DNA from: Hornefia porci | Lineage (GTDB): Bacteria > Bacillota > Clostridia > Peptostreptococcales > Anaerovoracaceae | Direction of reading: 5' to 3' | Length of the DNA stretch: 64,000 bases | NCBI RefSeq assembly: GCF_001940235.1 | Contig: NZ_MJIE01000001.1 | Location: forward strand, 1,488,001 to 1,552,000 | Shown: one piece after another, positions 7,662-17,059 of the stretch | Numbering within the stretch: the first letter of the stretch is position 1 | How the letters are laid out: each line of letters opens with the position of its first letter | Translations under genes and position numbers: made by a program | The notes under the pieces: model-generated | Databases searched by the model: none | Seen by the model: the letters and a program-made list of their open reading frames with translations, nothing else | What the model was told of the DNA's origin: nothing

Positions 7662-10600
7662 TCAATCGCATTCTGTTTTACGCCTGTACACCCAGAGTGC
7701 TCCCAGAGCAGCCGTGGAGGTCGCTCCCAGAAGAATCATCAGCATCAGGTCTGAACAATCGCCAGTATCCGGGCCGTTCTTCTTTTGTCCGGGCCTCTTG
7801 TACCGGTTCGTGAATTTCGCCTCGCCGGCTCTGTTCCCGTCCTTTGTGACCTCAGCCTTCACAGAAAGCTTGTTGTCGCGGCTCTCTGTTACGGTGCAGG
7901 TCAGTGTGTATTCCGATGTGTCGTAGGTGTAACCGGCTGCGCGGTTGTCCTTCTCCGTCATCGTATAGACGTAGGTTCCGGGCTCTGTGAACCGGATAAC
8001 TCCAAACTCGTAGGAGCCTGCTCCCCGGACGGTAATCGTCTTTGTCTGCCCGGAGGAACCCTTCGACATCGGCAGACTGTCTGCCTCAGCCGTGGTGCTC
8101 TTTCCTTTCAGAACAAAGGTGAATTCTCCGGCCTTAGTCGGGTTGCCCTTAACCACCTTCCGGACCGGCGGGTCCAGATAGCACGGCGTCGGAACCGGCT
8201 TGGTGTACGTATTATTGAAGGTTATCTTCTCCCCGACTCCGCAGCTCCAGCTGACACTCATCGGCTTTCCGTCGAAGGCGTCGGTCACAGTCGCTGTGAC
8301 TTTGTACTCAGCGCCGTCATAGGTCATGTGCTCTTGATCGCCCCTGACCTCGGAAATCGTGTAGGTATAGGTTCCCGCCTCACTGAATTTCAGTTTCGGG
8401 AAGGCCACGCTTCCGTCCGCCTTGTTTTTCGCCATAGCCACAACCCTGCCGGTCTCATCCTTCATCCGGAAGGTGAATTCGCCCTCCGCCAGATCTCTTC
8501 CGGCCAGTTTCTTTGTGACTGAAATATCATCGGTTACCGAGGACTCGCCCGGTGTCGGCTCGTACCGGTTCGCAAAGGTGAACAGCGTTCCCTCCGGATC
8601 GGCTTTCGCCTCCAGAAGTCCCTTTCCGTCGTCCTTAACGGTCACCTTGAAGGTTTTCTGGCCGTCGTTAATCACGCCCGGCTGATTTCCGGTTTCGATA
8701 ACTGTGTATGTGAAGGTCTTTTCGCTGCTGTCTCCCAGATCGTCCTTGGTGAACGTGATGTCTCCGAAATTCACAGCTCCGCCTTCTCCGTTCTTCACCT
8801 CAGTGCTTTTCGGCATCGGCGCTTTGTCCTCTCCTTTGAGAACAAAGGTGAATTCGCCTGCCTTCAGCGGCCGGTCTCCGCTCATGGTCTTCAGACCCGA
8901 TACGTTAATCACCGCATCATTAGCCTCATAACGGTTGGTGAAGTCCAGCTTCTTCGCACCGTCGCTTTCCACGCTCAGCTGATTTCCGGACGGATTCACC
9001 GTAACCTTCACGCTGAAGGACTCCGTCTGAGTGTTCGGCTGCAGCGCCGCGTTCTCCGGTTCATTTTCGGTTACTTTGTAATCGATCCTGTACACGGTTC
9101 TGCCGTTTTCGACAGACCTCTTGGCATAGCCCTTATCAACCAGCTTCTCCAGAGAATTTTCTCCGGCAGTGGAATACTGCAGGGCTCCGAACTGAATCGC
9201 CGCATCCTTCCCCGCCGCGTTCTGTCCGCTGAGCACCTTCGCGTGGTCGCCGTCCGCATACCGGATATCGAACGTGAAGGCTCCGGCCGGCATGCTCAGG
9301 CTTGCGCCGTTTCTGCTGAGCAGTTTCTTTGTACCGGAAGGCGTAATGCTGCCCGTCGCCGTATAGTGGTTCTTGAACGCCGGCTTATTTCCCTCAGCTG
9401 TCGCCACAAGCTGTCCGCCGTCGCCCTTCGTCACTTTGACTCTGACCACCTGGACATTGCTGTCATAGGTTACGCCTGCAGACTGTCCGACGGTTTCCTT
9501 CACCGCAAACTCGTACTCGCCCTCTTCTGTGAAGGTCAGCTTTCCGAAGCTGAAGGAGGTCGGTTCCCCGTTCTTTCCTCCCGCCACTGCGGTTCTGGTC
9601 TTCTCAATCGTGATTTCTCCGCTGTCAACAGCCGCCCGGGTCAAATCGTTACTTCCTTCGATGGTAAACTCGTACTTCTCCCCTTCGTGCATGTCGCGGC
9701 CATACAGCGTCTTGGTGCCGACAACCGCGGCATCGTCCTCGAGGGTGGCCGCTTTGAAGCTGTTCGTCACAATCGGGTTATTTCCGTCTACGTGTGCGAT
9801 CAGATGTCCGTTATGATCATCCTCAACCGTGACCCTGATGAGTTTTTCACCGTTGTCATAGGTCCAGCCGCCCTTGCTCGGAGTCGTAGTCTCCTTTACC
9901 GCAAAGGTGTATTTGCCTGTCTTGCTGATGGTCACCTTTCCGAAGCGCAGCGTCTTGCTGTCTCCGGCTTTGATGCCGTTTTCGGTAACCACCGTGTCTT
10001 CACTTATTTTAACGTTCTCCGCCGCGCCGCTCTTCAGCGACAGCCGGAAGGTGAACGGTTCCACAGCCTTATGACCGTCTACCGCCTTGGTTACCTTCAG
10101 TGCGGTATCGCCTTCCAGTACAGCAGGCTCCGCTTTATAGCTGTTGACAAATTCAGGAGCCGTATTCGCTTCTGCATGCAGCTGTCCCTGTCCGTCATCT
10201 GTCACAGTGACAGTAATCGTCTTTGCATCCTCGTCCTGATTGGCGTAGGTCCATCCGTTCGGAGCAGTTTTATTCGTCTCCTTCACTGTAAACCTGTACG
10301 TTCCGGCCTTTGTGAAGGTCACATCGCCGAAGCTGACGGGCTGGCTCTTTCCGGCCTCAATCGTCCCTGTGGTCTTCGCTGTGCCGCCGTCCTGCGCTAT
10401 GGCGGCGCCTCCCTGCGGATTGTCCGCCGCAGGCGTCAGACTGAATCCGTAATCCTCTGTGGAGTCATGCCCGGTCACCTTCTTGGTCACCTTCAGCGCG
10501 GTGTCGCCACCCAGTGTCACAGACTTCGCTTCATAGCGGTTAGTGACGGTCGGGCTGTTGCCGATAACCTCAGCTTTCAGCGTACCGGTTCCGTCATCCG

Positions 10601-13600
10601 TTACTTTAACCGTAATGGTTTTTTCCCCATTATCATAGGTCCAGCCGCCCTTGCTCGCAGTCGTAGTCTCCTTTACCGTAAAGGTATAGATACCGACCTT
10701 TGTGAAGGTCACATCACCGAAGCGGACGGGCTCACTGCTCCCGGCTGCGAGGCTGCTGCTCTTTGTTGTCGCGGTATCGCCTCCGTCTGCAATGACTGCG
10801 CCCTCCGGGTTGTTGTCGGACGGTGTCAGTCTGAAGGTGAACGCGCTCAGAGCATCACGTCCGGTAACCTTCTTTTTCACCTGCAACGCAGTGCTGCCGC
10901 TCAGGGTCACAGGCTTCGCGGAGTAACTGTTAACGACGGTCGGATCGTTGGTATCCTTCCCGTTCGCCACGGTGGAAGCCTCCAGCTGTCCTTTGCCGTT
11001 ATCGGTGACGACAACGGTAATCGGATGACTGGTCTTGTCATAGCTCCATCCGGAAGCTGCGGCGGGATCCGCGTTGGTTTCCCGGACATTGAAGACATAT
11101 GTTCCCGCCTTCGTGAATGTCACGTCGCCGAAGCTGACGGGCTCACTGCTTCCCGCTGCGAGGCTGCTGCTCTTTGTTGTCGCGGTATCGCCGCCGTCTG
11201 CGATGACGGCGCCCTCCGGGTTATCGGCAGCCGGCGTCAGCCGGAAGGAGAAGGCCTCCTTCGCGTTCCAGCCGGTCACCTTCTTGGTCACCTTCAGCGC
11301 GGTGTCGCCGCCCAGTGTCACAGACTTCGCTTCATATCTGTTGGTAAAGACCGGATTGTTATCGGTCACCGTCGCGGCCAGCTGACCGTCGGCATCCTTT
11401 GTTACGGTCACCGTGACAGTCTTCGCGTCTTTCTCTCCGTTCGCGTAGGTCCAGCCCTGCGGAACTTCAGTATTGGTCTCTCTGACCACAAATTTATACG
11501 TACCTGTCCTTGTAAACGTCACATCACCGAACTTCACAGTATCACTGGAGCCGTCCGCGATGCTGCTTCCGGTGACTGCCGTATTCCCGTCCTTCGCGAT
11601 GGATGCTCCCTGCGGATTGTCCTCTGCGGGCGTCAGGCTGAACTGGAACGCTTCTGAGGCGTCTCTGCCCTCGACCTTCTTCGTCACCTGGAGCGCCTTG
11701 TCCCCGGACAAAATAACCGGCCGGAAGGTATTTGTAACCGTCAGAGAATCCTCTTCGTCGTACTTGACGCCGGCGGAGAGCTTATGGGTCTCCTTATCCT
11801 TCGTCACGGTCACCAGAACCTTGTGACTCGCCGTGGAATACGTCACGCCCGCCAGGTCGCCCTTCACCTCTGTCAGCGTATACTCGTAGGTTCCCGCCTC
11901 GCTGTAGGTGATGCTGCCGAACGCAGCCTCGGGCGAGTTCTTTGTCGCCTTCACGGTACCGGACTCCGGCATCGGCGCACCATCGGTCACCGCAGCCAGC
12001 CGGAACGTGAATTCCGCATCTGGAAGCGCGTCCCATCCGTTGAAGTTCTTTTTCACCTTCAGGTTCGCTTTGGCGTTGGTGTAGATGTTGGTCACGGTCA
12101 GCGTATCGCCGGAATAGAACACGGTATAGTTGCCGTCCGGTTTTTCGCCATCGTTCACCGCCGCGCCGCTGCTGTTCAGCTCCTTAACTGTATATTCAAT
12201 CTTATTGCCGTCCACATAGGCCGGGAGTTTCTCAAACGTCCCCTTCCAGACACTGCTGTCTCCTGACGCGGCGTCGTTTGCGGTCAGGGTAAGCGTCTTT
12301 CCGTCGACCTTCTGTGTCTTTCCGCCGACGGTCTGATACAGCTGCATGGTCACACTGTCCGGGCGGACCTTATTTTTGTCGCCGTTATCGTCCCACTTCT
12401 TGGTCACGTTCACATCGGCCGTGGTCGTCGTATTTTCCACGGTCAGTGTGTTCCCTTCAATCTCCGGATTGAAGAGCAGGTTGTAGAACCAGTTCCAGAC
12501 CTTGTTCTGCCCGTCGAATTCCACCTTGACCACGCCGCTTCTGGTTACGGTCACCTCGTAGGATTTCTCATTCGGCTCATAACCCTCCGGCGCCGTCGTT
12601 TCCTTCAGCGTATAGGTTCCCGCCTTTGTGAATTCGATGGAAACCCTGCCGTCGGTGCCGGTGGTATAGGTCCTGCTGTCCTGTCCGGAATCGGTCAGTG
12701 TGAAGACCGCTCCGTTCAGTCCGCCGCCTGTGGCGCTGTCCTTCTTGAACAGCGTCAGGCTGACCGGCTCGTCGATCTCTGCCTTCTTCATCGGAGTATT
12801 CGTGATATTGTAACCGTCATAAGCCGTATTAAAGCCGCTGAGAGCCGTCTCGGTGACAGTATACTTTATCTCTTTTCCGTCGGAATACTTCGCCAGATTC
12901 TTCCAGCTGTATTTCCAGCCGTCGTCTGCCGTCACCTTCTTAGTGTCTGTATACACCGCCGCAGAGGAATCTCCCGCCGTGCCGGTGAGCGTAACCTGAA
13001 TGCTGCCGGGACGCGTGTACCCGGTCTTCCCCTGATACTCATCGTCCTTCCACGTCTTGGTTCCGCTGATGTCCACCGTCTCTGGAGTATGCGTGTTGGT
13101 TAGAGTGTAGCCGTCGGTCATATTTCCGGCCACGGCGGTCTTGTATGTATTCGGACCGTCGGTTCCGGTAATTGTATTGTCCTTTACTTCCTCTACCGTA
13201 TACTGGATTTCCTTCTCGCCGTTATAGCGGGGAAGCCCCTTGAAGCTCGATTTCCATCCGTTGTCTGCGGAAAGGGTAATCGTCTGGTCTTTTCCGTCCG
13301 CATCCTTCACCGCCTCGCCGTCCGCATAGAGCTTCACGCGAACGCTGTCAGGCCGGATGCCGTCCTGATTCTGCGCGTCATTCCAGGATTTCGATACGGA
13401 AACCTCTCTGACAAAATATTTGTTGGTGTATTCGACATTGTACTGCGTATCCACGCAGTCGATGGTTCCGCTGGCTGTCCTTCCGTCGGTTTTCGCCGCG
13501 GTCGCCTGCTTCGGCGGATTCTCCGCCTGAGTAACCGAGCTTTTCAGTGTGTCGAGACGGAAGCTTCCGCCCGGAGCGGACTCCGTCACAGAATAGGTGC

Positions 13601-15887
13601 TTCCGACAGGCAGATCCAGCAGACGGATCGTCCAGCCCGCCTTTATTTTCACGGTAACCGTGACTCCGCTGCCCGCCTGATAGCGCCCGGTTTCTTTGCC
13701 GTCCTTCTCCTCCGGAATCGAATTGGTCGGATTCAGACCGGTGACCAGATTGCCGTTCTCGTCGCGCACGCCGAACACATAATCTCTTCCGTCCTTGCAG
13801 ACGGCACTGAAGGTGTATTCAAACTGCGCGTCCGGAATCTCAGCGTCAGCGTCCGAGGTCACCTTCTTTGTCACCTCCAGCGAGCTCTGCCGGTAATTTG
13901 TGATATTGAAGCTGGCATTCTCCTCGTCCTCAAAGAGAACCCTGTAGACGGAGGAACCGATCCGGTAGTAGGTGTCGTCCCCGGAAACGAAGTAAGTGTC
14001 GTCATCCTCCATTCCAGAGGGAACATCGCTTGCGCTCACCTTCGCCAGTGTATAAAGTTTTCCGTCGATCCTCATCGGATGAATAGTATCCGCGTCGATT
14101 TCCCAGAAATATCCGAGGGCCTTCGGCTCCTGAAGATCGTAATCATGTCCGGTATTGTATACCTTGATTCCGGTAATCTTTCCTGCATCGTCTTTGACCG
14201 TTACCGCAAGGCCGTCTCCCGTGTAGGTTGACGCGGACCAGCTGTTGCCGCTGTTCAGCGTCACATGGGCGCTGGGCGTCTCCGTCTTCCCGTCCTGGAT
14301 AACGTTCAGCCGTACCTCGCTTCCCTCGCGGGAATCCACGTCATTCACCCATTTCTTGGTGATTTTAACGCTGTCCACCGAAAGAGGCACGCCGTCCGGG
14401 TTGGTATATTTCACCGGATTCTGCGTTTCATCGGTCTCTGTGCCTGTATCGTCGTAGGTCAGAGTCGCTTCTGTATTCGTAGTCAGCTTGTAATCGGAGG
14501 TGAGGTATTTCTGAACCTCGGAGGTCAGATCGTCGTAGGTCACGACGTCAGTATCCGACAGCCCGGATCTGAAATACTTTTTCATCGTCGAGGGAATCTC
14601 GCTGTACGTGCATTTGTTCTTCAGGCTGGTAATCAGGTCGTTGGTATCCTGGCTCGGATAACAAATGAAACTGACCCTGTATGTTACGCCGTTCTCCAGA
14701 AGCCCCAGATGCGTAAGATCCCACGTGACGGCGCCGTCCCTGAAGGAAGCCTCCGGCATCGGCGCTCCGACCTCCAGTGTCTTTCCGCCTTTCAGTTTCA
14801 CGTTCTGGGTTCCGCCGTCGATTGTGCTGATCTTCCCGTCTTTCAGAAGAATCGTATGCTCCGTTCCGTCGGTATCTGTCATGGTGTAGACAAAGGATTT
14901 CTCATCCACGGACAGCAGTGAGCAGATTTCGCCGGAGCTGGTAGTGACCTGACTGGTGGTTCCGTCCTTTACGGTGACTTTTCCGATGCCCACCTTCTCA
15001 ATCTCCTGCAGAATCGCCTTCAGCGCCTTGCTTAGAGCCGCGGAATCACTCGCCGCATAGTAATATGTATCGTCGGGAATCCCGCTATCGTCGCCTGTAT
15101 AGGCGTAATTTGTCAGCGACTGCATCCGGTCCACGTTTCCGAACACGCCGATCGTATATAGACGTTTGCCTTTGTTCACAAGGGCTCTGGCGTCGTCTCT
15201 GGCGTGATTGTAGCAGCGTTCCACACTTGTGGCGTTCTCGCTGCCTGTGCCGTAGACACCGTATTGGCGATAATAATCGTCATCAATGTCCCAATAATCC
15301 CAATCCCCTCTTGTGTTGCGGAAGGTGGGATTTCCGTCTGAACAGAAGATTACATAGGTCGGATCGTTATCTCCGAATGAGATGTTCTCCACCTCCTGCA
15401 GCGCATCCTCCCAGTTCGTTCCGCCGGATGCGCTGAGCCCGTTCACCGCACTCGAAAAGGCGTCGTAGCTCGTCGTTCTGGGGATGTTGGTCGTCGCCGT
15501 TGTCGAGAATGTGACCAGAGCCATCTGCACAGAATCAGGATTGGCGGAGGTGTTCTTGGACAGCAGTTCCTTCGCCAGGCTGTTCACCGCCGTCTTTCCG
15601 GCAGCAAGCCTGGTGGTGCTCCCCGCATAATCATTCATGCTCCCGGAGATGTCCATTACAACAATGACATTCGCTGAAACATCAGTGGTCGACTCTCTCG
15701 TCGCCCCCTTCACGTCCAGTGACAGCGTGTACGTTCCGTCATGGTTGTTGACCAGTGTCTTCGTGTGCTCCGGCTCGTCCTGTGCGGCCGCGCTGCCCAT
15801 CGCTGCGGACACAAAAACCGCAACCATCGCCGCGGTCAGCACCAGCAGGAGTCTGCGGAGCATACTTCTACTATTCTTTCTTTTCAT
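7662..15887 (-). CDS. Giant multidomain surface adhesin (VWA, Cna-B/SpaA and Spy0128-like domains, sorting signal)
   Basis: 2741 residues. Residues 1-35 are a secretion signal (basic start, LLLVLTAAMVAVFV core, AQA-type cleavage region). A von Willebrand A domain follows with MIDAS motif DISGS near residue 77. From about 690 to 1265 come Cna-B/SpaA-type beta domains (NVTKKW-type starts, GTYTLKETTAPEGYE). From about 1270 to 2695 there are roughly eleven Spy0128/FctA-like pilin domains of about 110 residues, each with a (T/V)KK-type lysine start, GEFTF-like strand and a late (N/T)N(R/S)Y end. These are hallmarks of isopeptide-bonded stalks. The C-terminus has NGPDTGD, a hydrophobic helix and RRKTECD, a variant cell-wall sorting signal. 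Four central repeats are nearly identical at DNA level. No sortase gene lies in the window. Confidence 0.93.
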   Translation of the reverse strand: MKRKNSRSMLRRLLLVLTAAMVAVFVSAAMGSAAAQDEPEHTKTLVNNHDGTYTLSLDVKGATRESTTDVSANVIVVMDISGSMNDYAGSTTRLAAGKTAVNSLAKELLSKNTSANPDSVQMALVTFSTTATTNIPRTTSYDAFSSAVNGLSASGGTNWEDALQEVENISFGDNDPTYVIFCSDGNPTFRNTRGDWDYWDIDDDYYRQYGVYGTGSENATSVERCYNHARDDARALVNKGKRLYTIGVFGNVDRMQSLTNYAYTGDDSGIPDDTYYYAASDSAALSKALKAILQEIEKVGIGKVTVKDGTTSQVTTSSGEICSLLSVDEKSFVYTMTDTDGTEHTILLKDGKISTIDGGTQNVKLKGGKTLEVGAPMPEASFRDGAVTWDLTHLGLLENGVTYRVSFICYPSQDTNDLITSLKNKCTYSEIPSTMKKYFRSGLSDTDVVTYDDLTSEVQKYLTSDYKLTTNTEATLTYDDTGTETDETQNPVKYTNPDGVPLSVDSVKITKKWVNDVDSREGSEVRLNVIQDGKTETPSAHVTLNSGNSWSASTYTGDGLAVTVKDDAGKITGIKVYNTGHDYDLQEPKALGYFWEIDADTIHPMRIDGKLYTLAKVSASDVPSGMEDDDTYFVSGDDTYYRIGSSVYRVLFEDEENASFNITNYRQSSLEVTKKVTSDADAEIPDAQFEYTFSAVCKDGRDYVFGVRDENGNLVTGLNPTNSIPEEKDGKETGRYQAGSGVTVTVKIKAGWTIRLLDLPVGSTYSVTESAPGGSFRLDTLKSSVTQAENPPKQATAAKTDGRTASGTIDCVDTQYNVEYTNKYFVREVSVSKSWNDAQNQDGIRPDSVRVKLYADGEAVKDADGKDQTITLSADNGWKSSFKGLPRYNGEKEIQYTVEEVKDNTITGTDGPNTYKTAVAGNMTDGYTLTNTHTPETVDISGTKTWKDDEYQGKTGYTRPGSIQVTLTGTAGDSSAAVYTDTKKVTADDGWKYSWKNLAKYSDGKEIKYTVTETALSGFNTAYDGYNITNTPMKKAEIDEPVSLTLFKKDSATGGGLNGAVFTLTDSGQDSRTYTTGTDGRVSIEFTKAGTYTLKETTAPEGYEPNEKSYEVTVTRSGVVKVEFDGQNKVWNWFYNLLFNPEIEGNTLTVENTTTTADVNVTKKWDDNGDKNKVRPDSVTMQLYQTVGGKTQKVDGKTLTLTANDAASGDSSVWKGTFEKLPAYVDGNKIEYTVKELNSSGAAVNDGEKPDGNYTVFYSGDTLTVTNIYTNAKANLKVKKNFNGWDALPDAEFTFRLAAVTDGAPMPESGTVKATKNSPEAAFGSITYSEAGTYEYTLTEVKGDLAGVTYSTASHKVLVTVTKDKETHKLSAGVKYDEEDSLTVTNTFRPVILSGDKALQVTKKVEGRDASEAFQFSLTPAEDNPQGASIAKDGNTAVTGSSIADGSSDTVKFGDVTFTRTGTYKFVVRETNTEVPQGWTYANGEKDAKTVTVTVTKDADGQLAATVTDNNPVFTNRYEAKSVTLGGDTALKVTKKVTGWNAKEAFSFRLTPAADNPEGAVIADGGDTATTKSSSLAAGSSEPVSFGDVTFTKAGTYVFNVRETNADPAAASGWSYDKTSHPITVVVTDNGKGQLEASTVANGKDTNDPTVVNSYSAKPVTLSGSTALQVKKKVTGRDALSAFTFRLTPSDNNPEGAVIADGGDTATTKSSSLAAGSSEPVRFGDVTFTKVGIYTFTVKETTTASKGGWTYDNGEKTITVKVTDDGTGTLKAEVIGNSPTVTNRYEAKSVTLGGDTALKVTKKVTGHDSTEDYGFSLTPAADNPQGGAAIAQDGGTAKTTGTIEAGKSQPVSFGDVTFTKAGTYRFTVKETNKTAPNGWTYANQDEDAKTITVTVTDDGQGQLHAEANTAPEFVNSYKAEPAVLEGDTALKVTKAVDGHKAVEPFTFRLSLKSGAAENVKISEDTVVTENGIKAGDSKTLRFGKVTISKTGKYTFAVKETTTPSKGGWTYDNGEKLIRVTVEDDHNGHLIAHVDGNNPIVTNSFKAATLEDDAAVVGTKTLYGRDMHEGEKYEFTIEGSNDLTRAAVDSGEITIEKTRTAVAGGKNGEPTSFSFGKLTFTEEGEYEFAVKETVGQSAGVTYDSNVQVVRVKVTKGDGGQLVATAEGNKPAFKNHYTATGSITPSGTKKLLSRNGASLSMPAGAFTFDIRYADGDHAKVLSGQNAAGKDAAIQFGALQYSTAGENSLEKLVDKGYAKRSVENGRTVYRIDYKVTENEPENAALQPNTQTESFSVKVTVNPSGNQLSVESDGAKKLDFTNRYEANDAVINVSGLKTMSGDRPLKAGEFTFVLKGEDKAPMPKSTEVKNGEGGAVNFGDITFTKDDLGDSSEKTFTYTVIETGNQPGVINDGQKTFKVTVKDDGKGLLEAKADPEGTLFTFANRYEPTPGESSVTDDISVTKKLAGRDLAEGEFTFRMKDETGRVVAMAKNKADGSVAFPKLKFSEAGTYTYTISEVRGDQEHMTYDGAEYKVTATVTDAFDGKPMSVSWSCGVGEKITFNNTYTKPVPTPCYLDPPVRKVVKGNPTKAGEFTFVLKGKSTTAEADSLPMSKGSSGQTKTITVRGAGSYEFGVIRFTEPGTYVYTMTEKDNRAAGYTYDTSEYTLTCTVTESRDNKLSVKAEVTKDGNRAGEAKFTNRYKRPGQKKNGPDTGDCSDLMLMILLGATSTAALGALWVYRRKTECD
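10000..11750 (-). repeat. Near-identical tandem domain repeats inside the adhesin gene
   Basis: Consecutive units of roughly 350-390 bp encode the ALKVTKKVTG..F.LTPADNPEGA type of domain. The DNA around 10730-10820 and 11145-11220 is almost identical, including a shared stretch CTGCTGCTCTTTGTTGTCGC. This points to recent duplication or homogenisation and makes copy number liable to change. Confidence 0.8.
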
Positions 15888-16500
15888 AAATCATTCACCC
15901 TTAATTAAACGTCTCTTACCTTCTTAAGGTTCTTAACTCCTCAGAGACCTTAATTTCTCAAGTTCCTCAGTTTCTCAGGATTTCTAATCTCCCGAAGCCT
16001 TCCGAGTTCCTTAATGTCTCAAGCTCCCCGAGCCTCTCCCAATTCCATCCGGCGTAGAATAAAAGAATCAGTCTCTGCTCATCAGGTCGGATTCTTCATT
16101 GGCCTTCTGGGTTTTCCGTTCCGGCGTCAGCCGTCCCGGTATCAGCACACCGGCTGCGCCCGGCTCGCAAGGATTCGCCTTGATTACGACCGTCCCGTAT
16201 CGGTGCACCGGACGCATTATAACCGCAGGCATTCACCTTGATGTCGACCCTATTAGCGTCAGCCGTCTTATAGAAATAATATCATAAAATGCTTCCTTTT
16301 GCGATACTCCCGCTCCCCGCGATGCCCGCCGCATCTGTCATAACACTTGCATTTACTTGTTTTCACGCTCCTTAAAAAATTTAAAGAAAATTTTCTGTCA
16401 ACGGCAAAATCCACCCTTTTCCGCCCGTTTTCCGCCCGTTTCTGTCATCAACGTCAATAAAATGTCACAACCATTTTTCTTACTCCCCCTTCCGGATTTT
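15888..16500. other. Upstream region of the adhesin gene
   Basis: No gene is supported. It holds a C/T-rich stretch with recurring TTCCTTAATTTCTCAAG-like words (about 15915-16045), a diverged tandem repeat (16122-16270), a doubled CCGTTTTCCGCC word near 16420-16440 and, on the minus strand near 16380-16402, TTGACA with AT-rich DNA behind it that may be part of the adhesin promoter. Confidence 0.4.
16122..16270 (-). repeat. Diverged tandem repeat upstream of the adhesin
   Basis: On the minus strand two units of about 65-70 bp share ATCAAGG(T/C)GAAT, CCTGCG or CTTGCG, CCGGTG, GATAC and GGGACGG in the same order. GACGGCTGACGC occurs at both ends of the array. It may be an untranslated leader or an eroded repeat. 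Confidence 0.5.
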
Positions 16501-16559
16501 CCTACCGATTTTCTCTGATTATTAACGCCGCATCTGTCTCTTGCAGCGATTCTTCAGGC

Positions 16560-16835
16560 AGTTCAGGAGAGCCGGGCGGTGAGGAGCCGGCGAGGTGTTG
16601 GCGAGGAGGTCGGCGAGAGTTGCCGAGCGAAAGCGGCGAGGGGCCGTCGAGGTGTTGGCGAGGGGCGTCGAGGATCGAGACATGTCGGCGAGGGTTGCAA
16701 GGATTGAGACATGCCGGCGAAGGTTCGGCGAGGGGCGTCGAGGATTTGCGAAGGTCAGCGAAGGTGCTCGATAGCCGGCGAAGGTTCGGCGAGGGCAGTG
16801 AAGGAATGAGCGAGCCGGCATGGAAACTGACGAGG
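16560..16835. repeat. CGGCGA-rich repeat array
   Basis: More than a dozen imperfect units such as GCCGGCGAAGGTTCGGCGAG, GGCGAGGGGCGTCGAGGAT and GAGACATG(T/C)CGGCGA occur without a conserved reading frame. Open frames across it lack ribosome-binding sites and give low-complexity Arg/Ser-rich sequence, so I treat it as non-coding. Confidence 0.65.
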
Positions 16836-17059
16836 ACCGAGGTGAATGGTGAGAACAGCGAGGGGTAGGAGAGGTTCATTTCAACAGTTTTCAATATTTT
16901 TCGCGGGCATATATAGAAAATTCTCACTTTTGGTGCTATACTACATAGGAAGGTTGATGTTATGTCCAGTGTATGCCTGCTTAGACCACTCTTTTTTCGG
17001 CTTCGTCGAACGGTCGGGCAGGAGTTGATATTGAACGCTAAGAAAGCGAAGGTAAATGA

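Noticed and set aside
9243..11657. 804-codon plus-strand open frame inside the adhesin
   Set aside because: Antisense shadow of repetitive GC-rich coding sequence; it repeats with the adhesin domains and has no start signals.
15888..16300. Cyclic di-GMP riboswitch upstream of the adhesin
   Set aside because: Such a switch would make sense there, but I could not find the conserved GACGCAAAGC core or its partner loops on the minus strand.
16502..16927. Overlapping small frames in the CGGCGA array (both strands)
   Set aside because: The translations follow the repeat composition, have no ribosome-binding sites and no consistent frame through the array.
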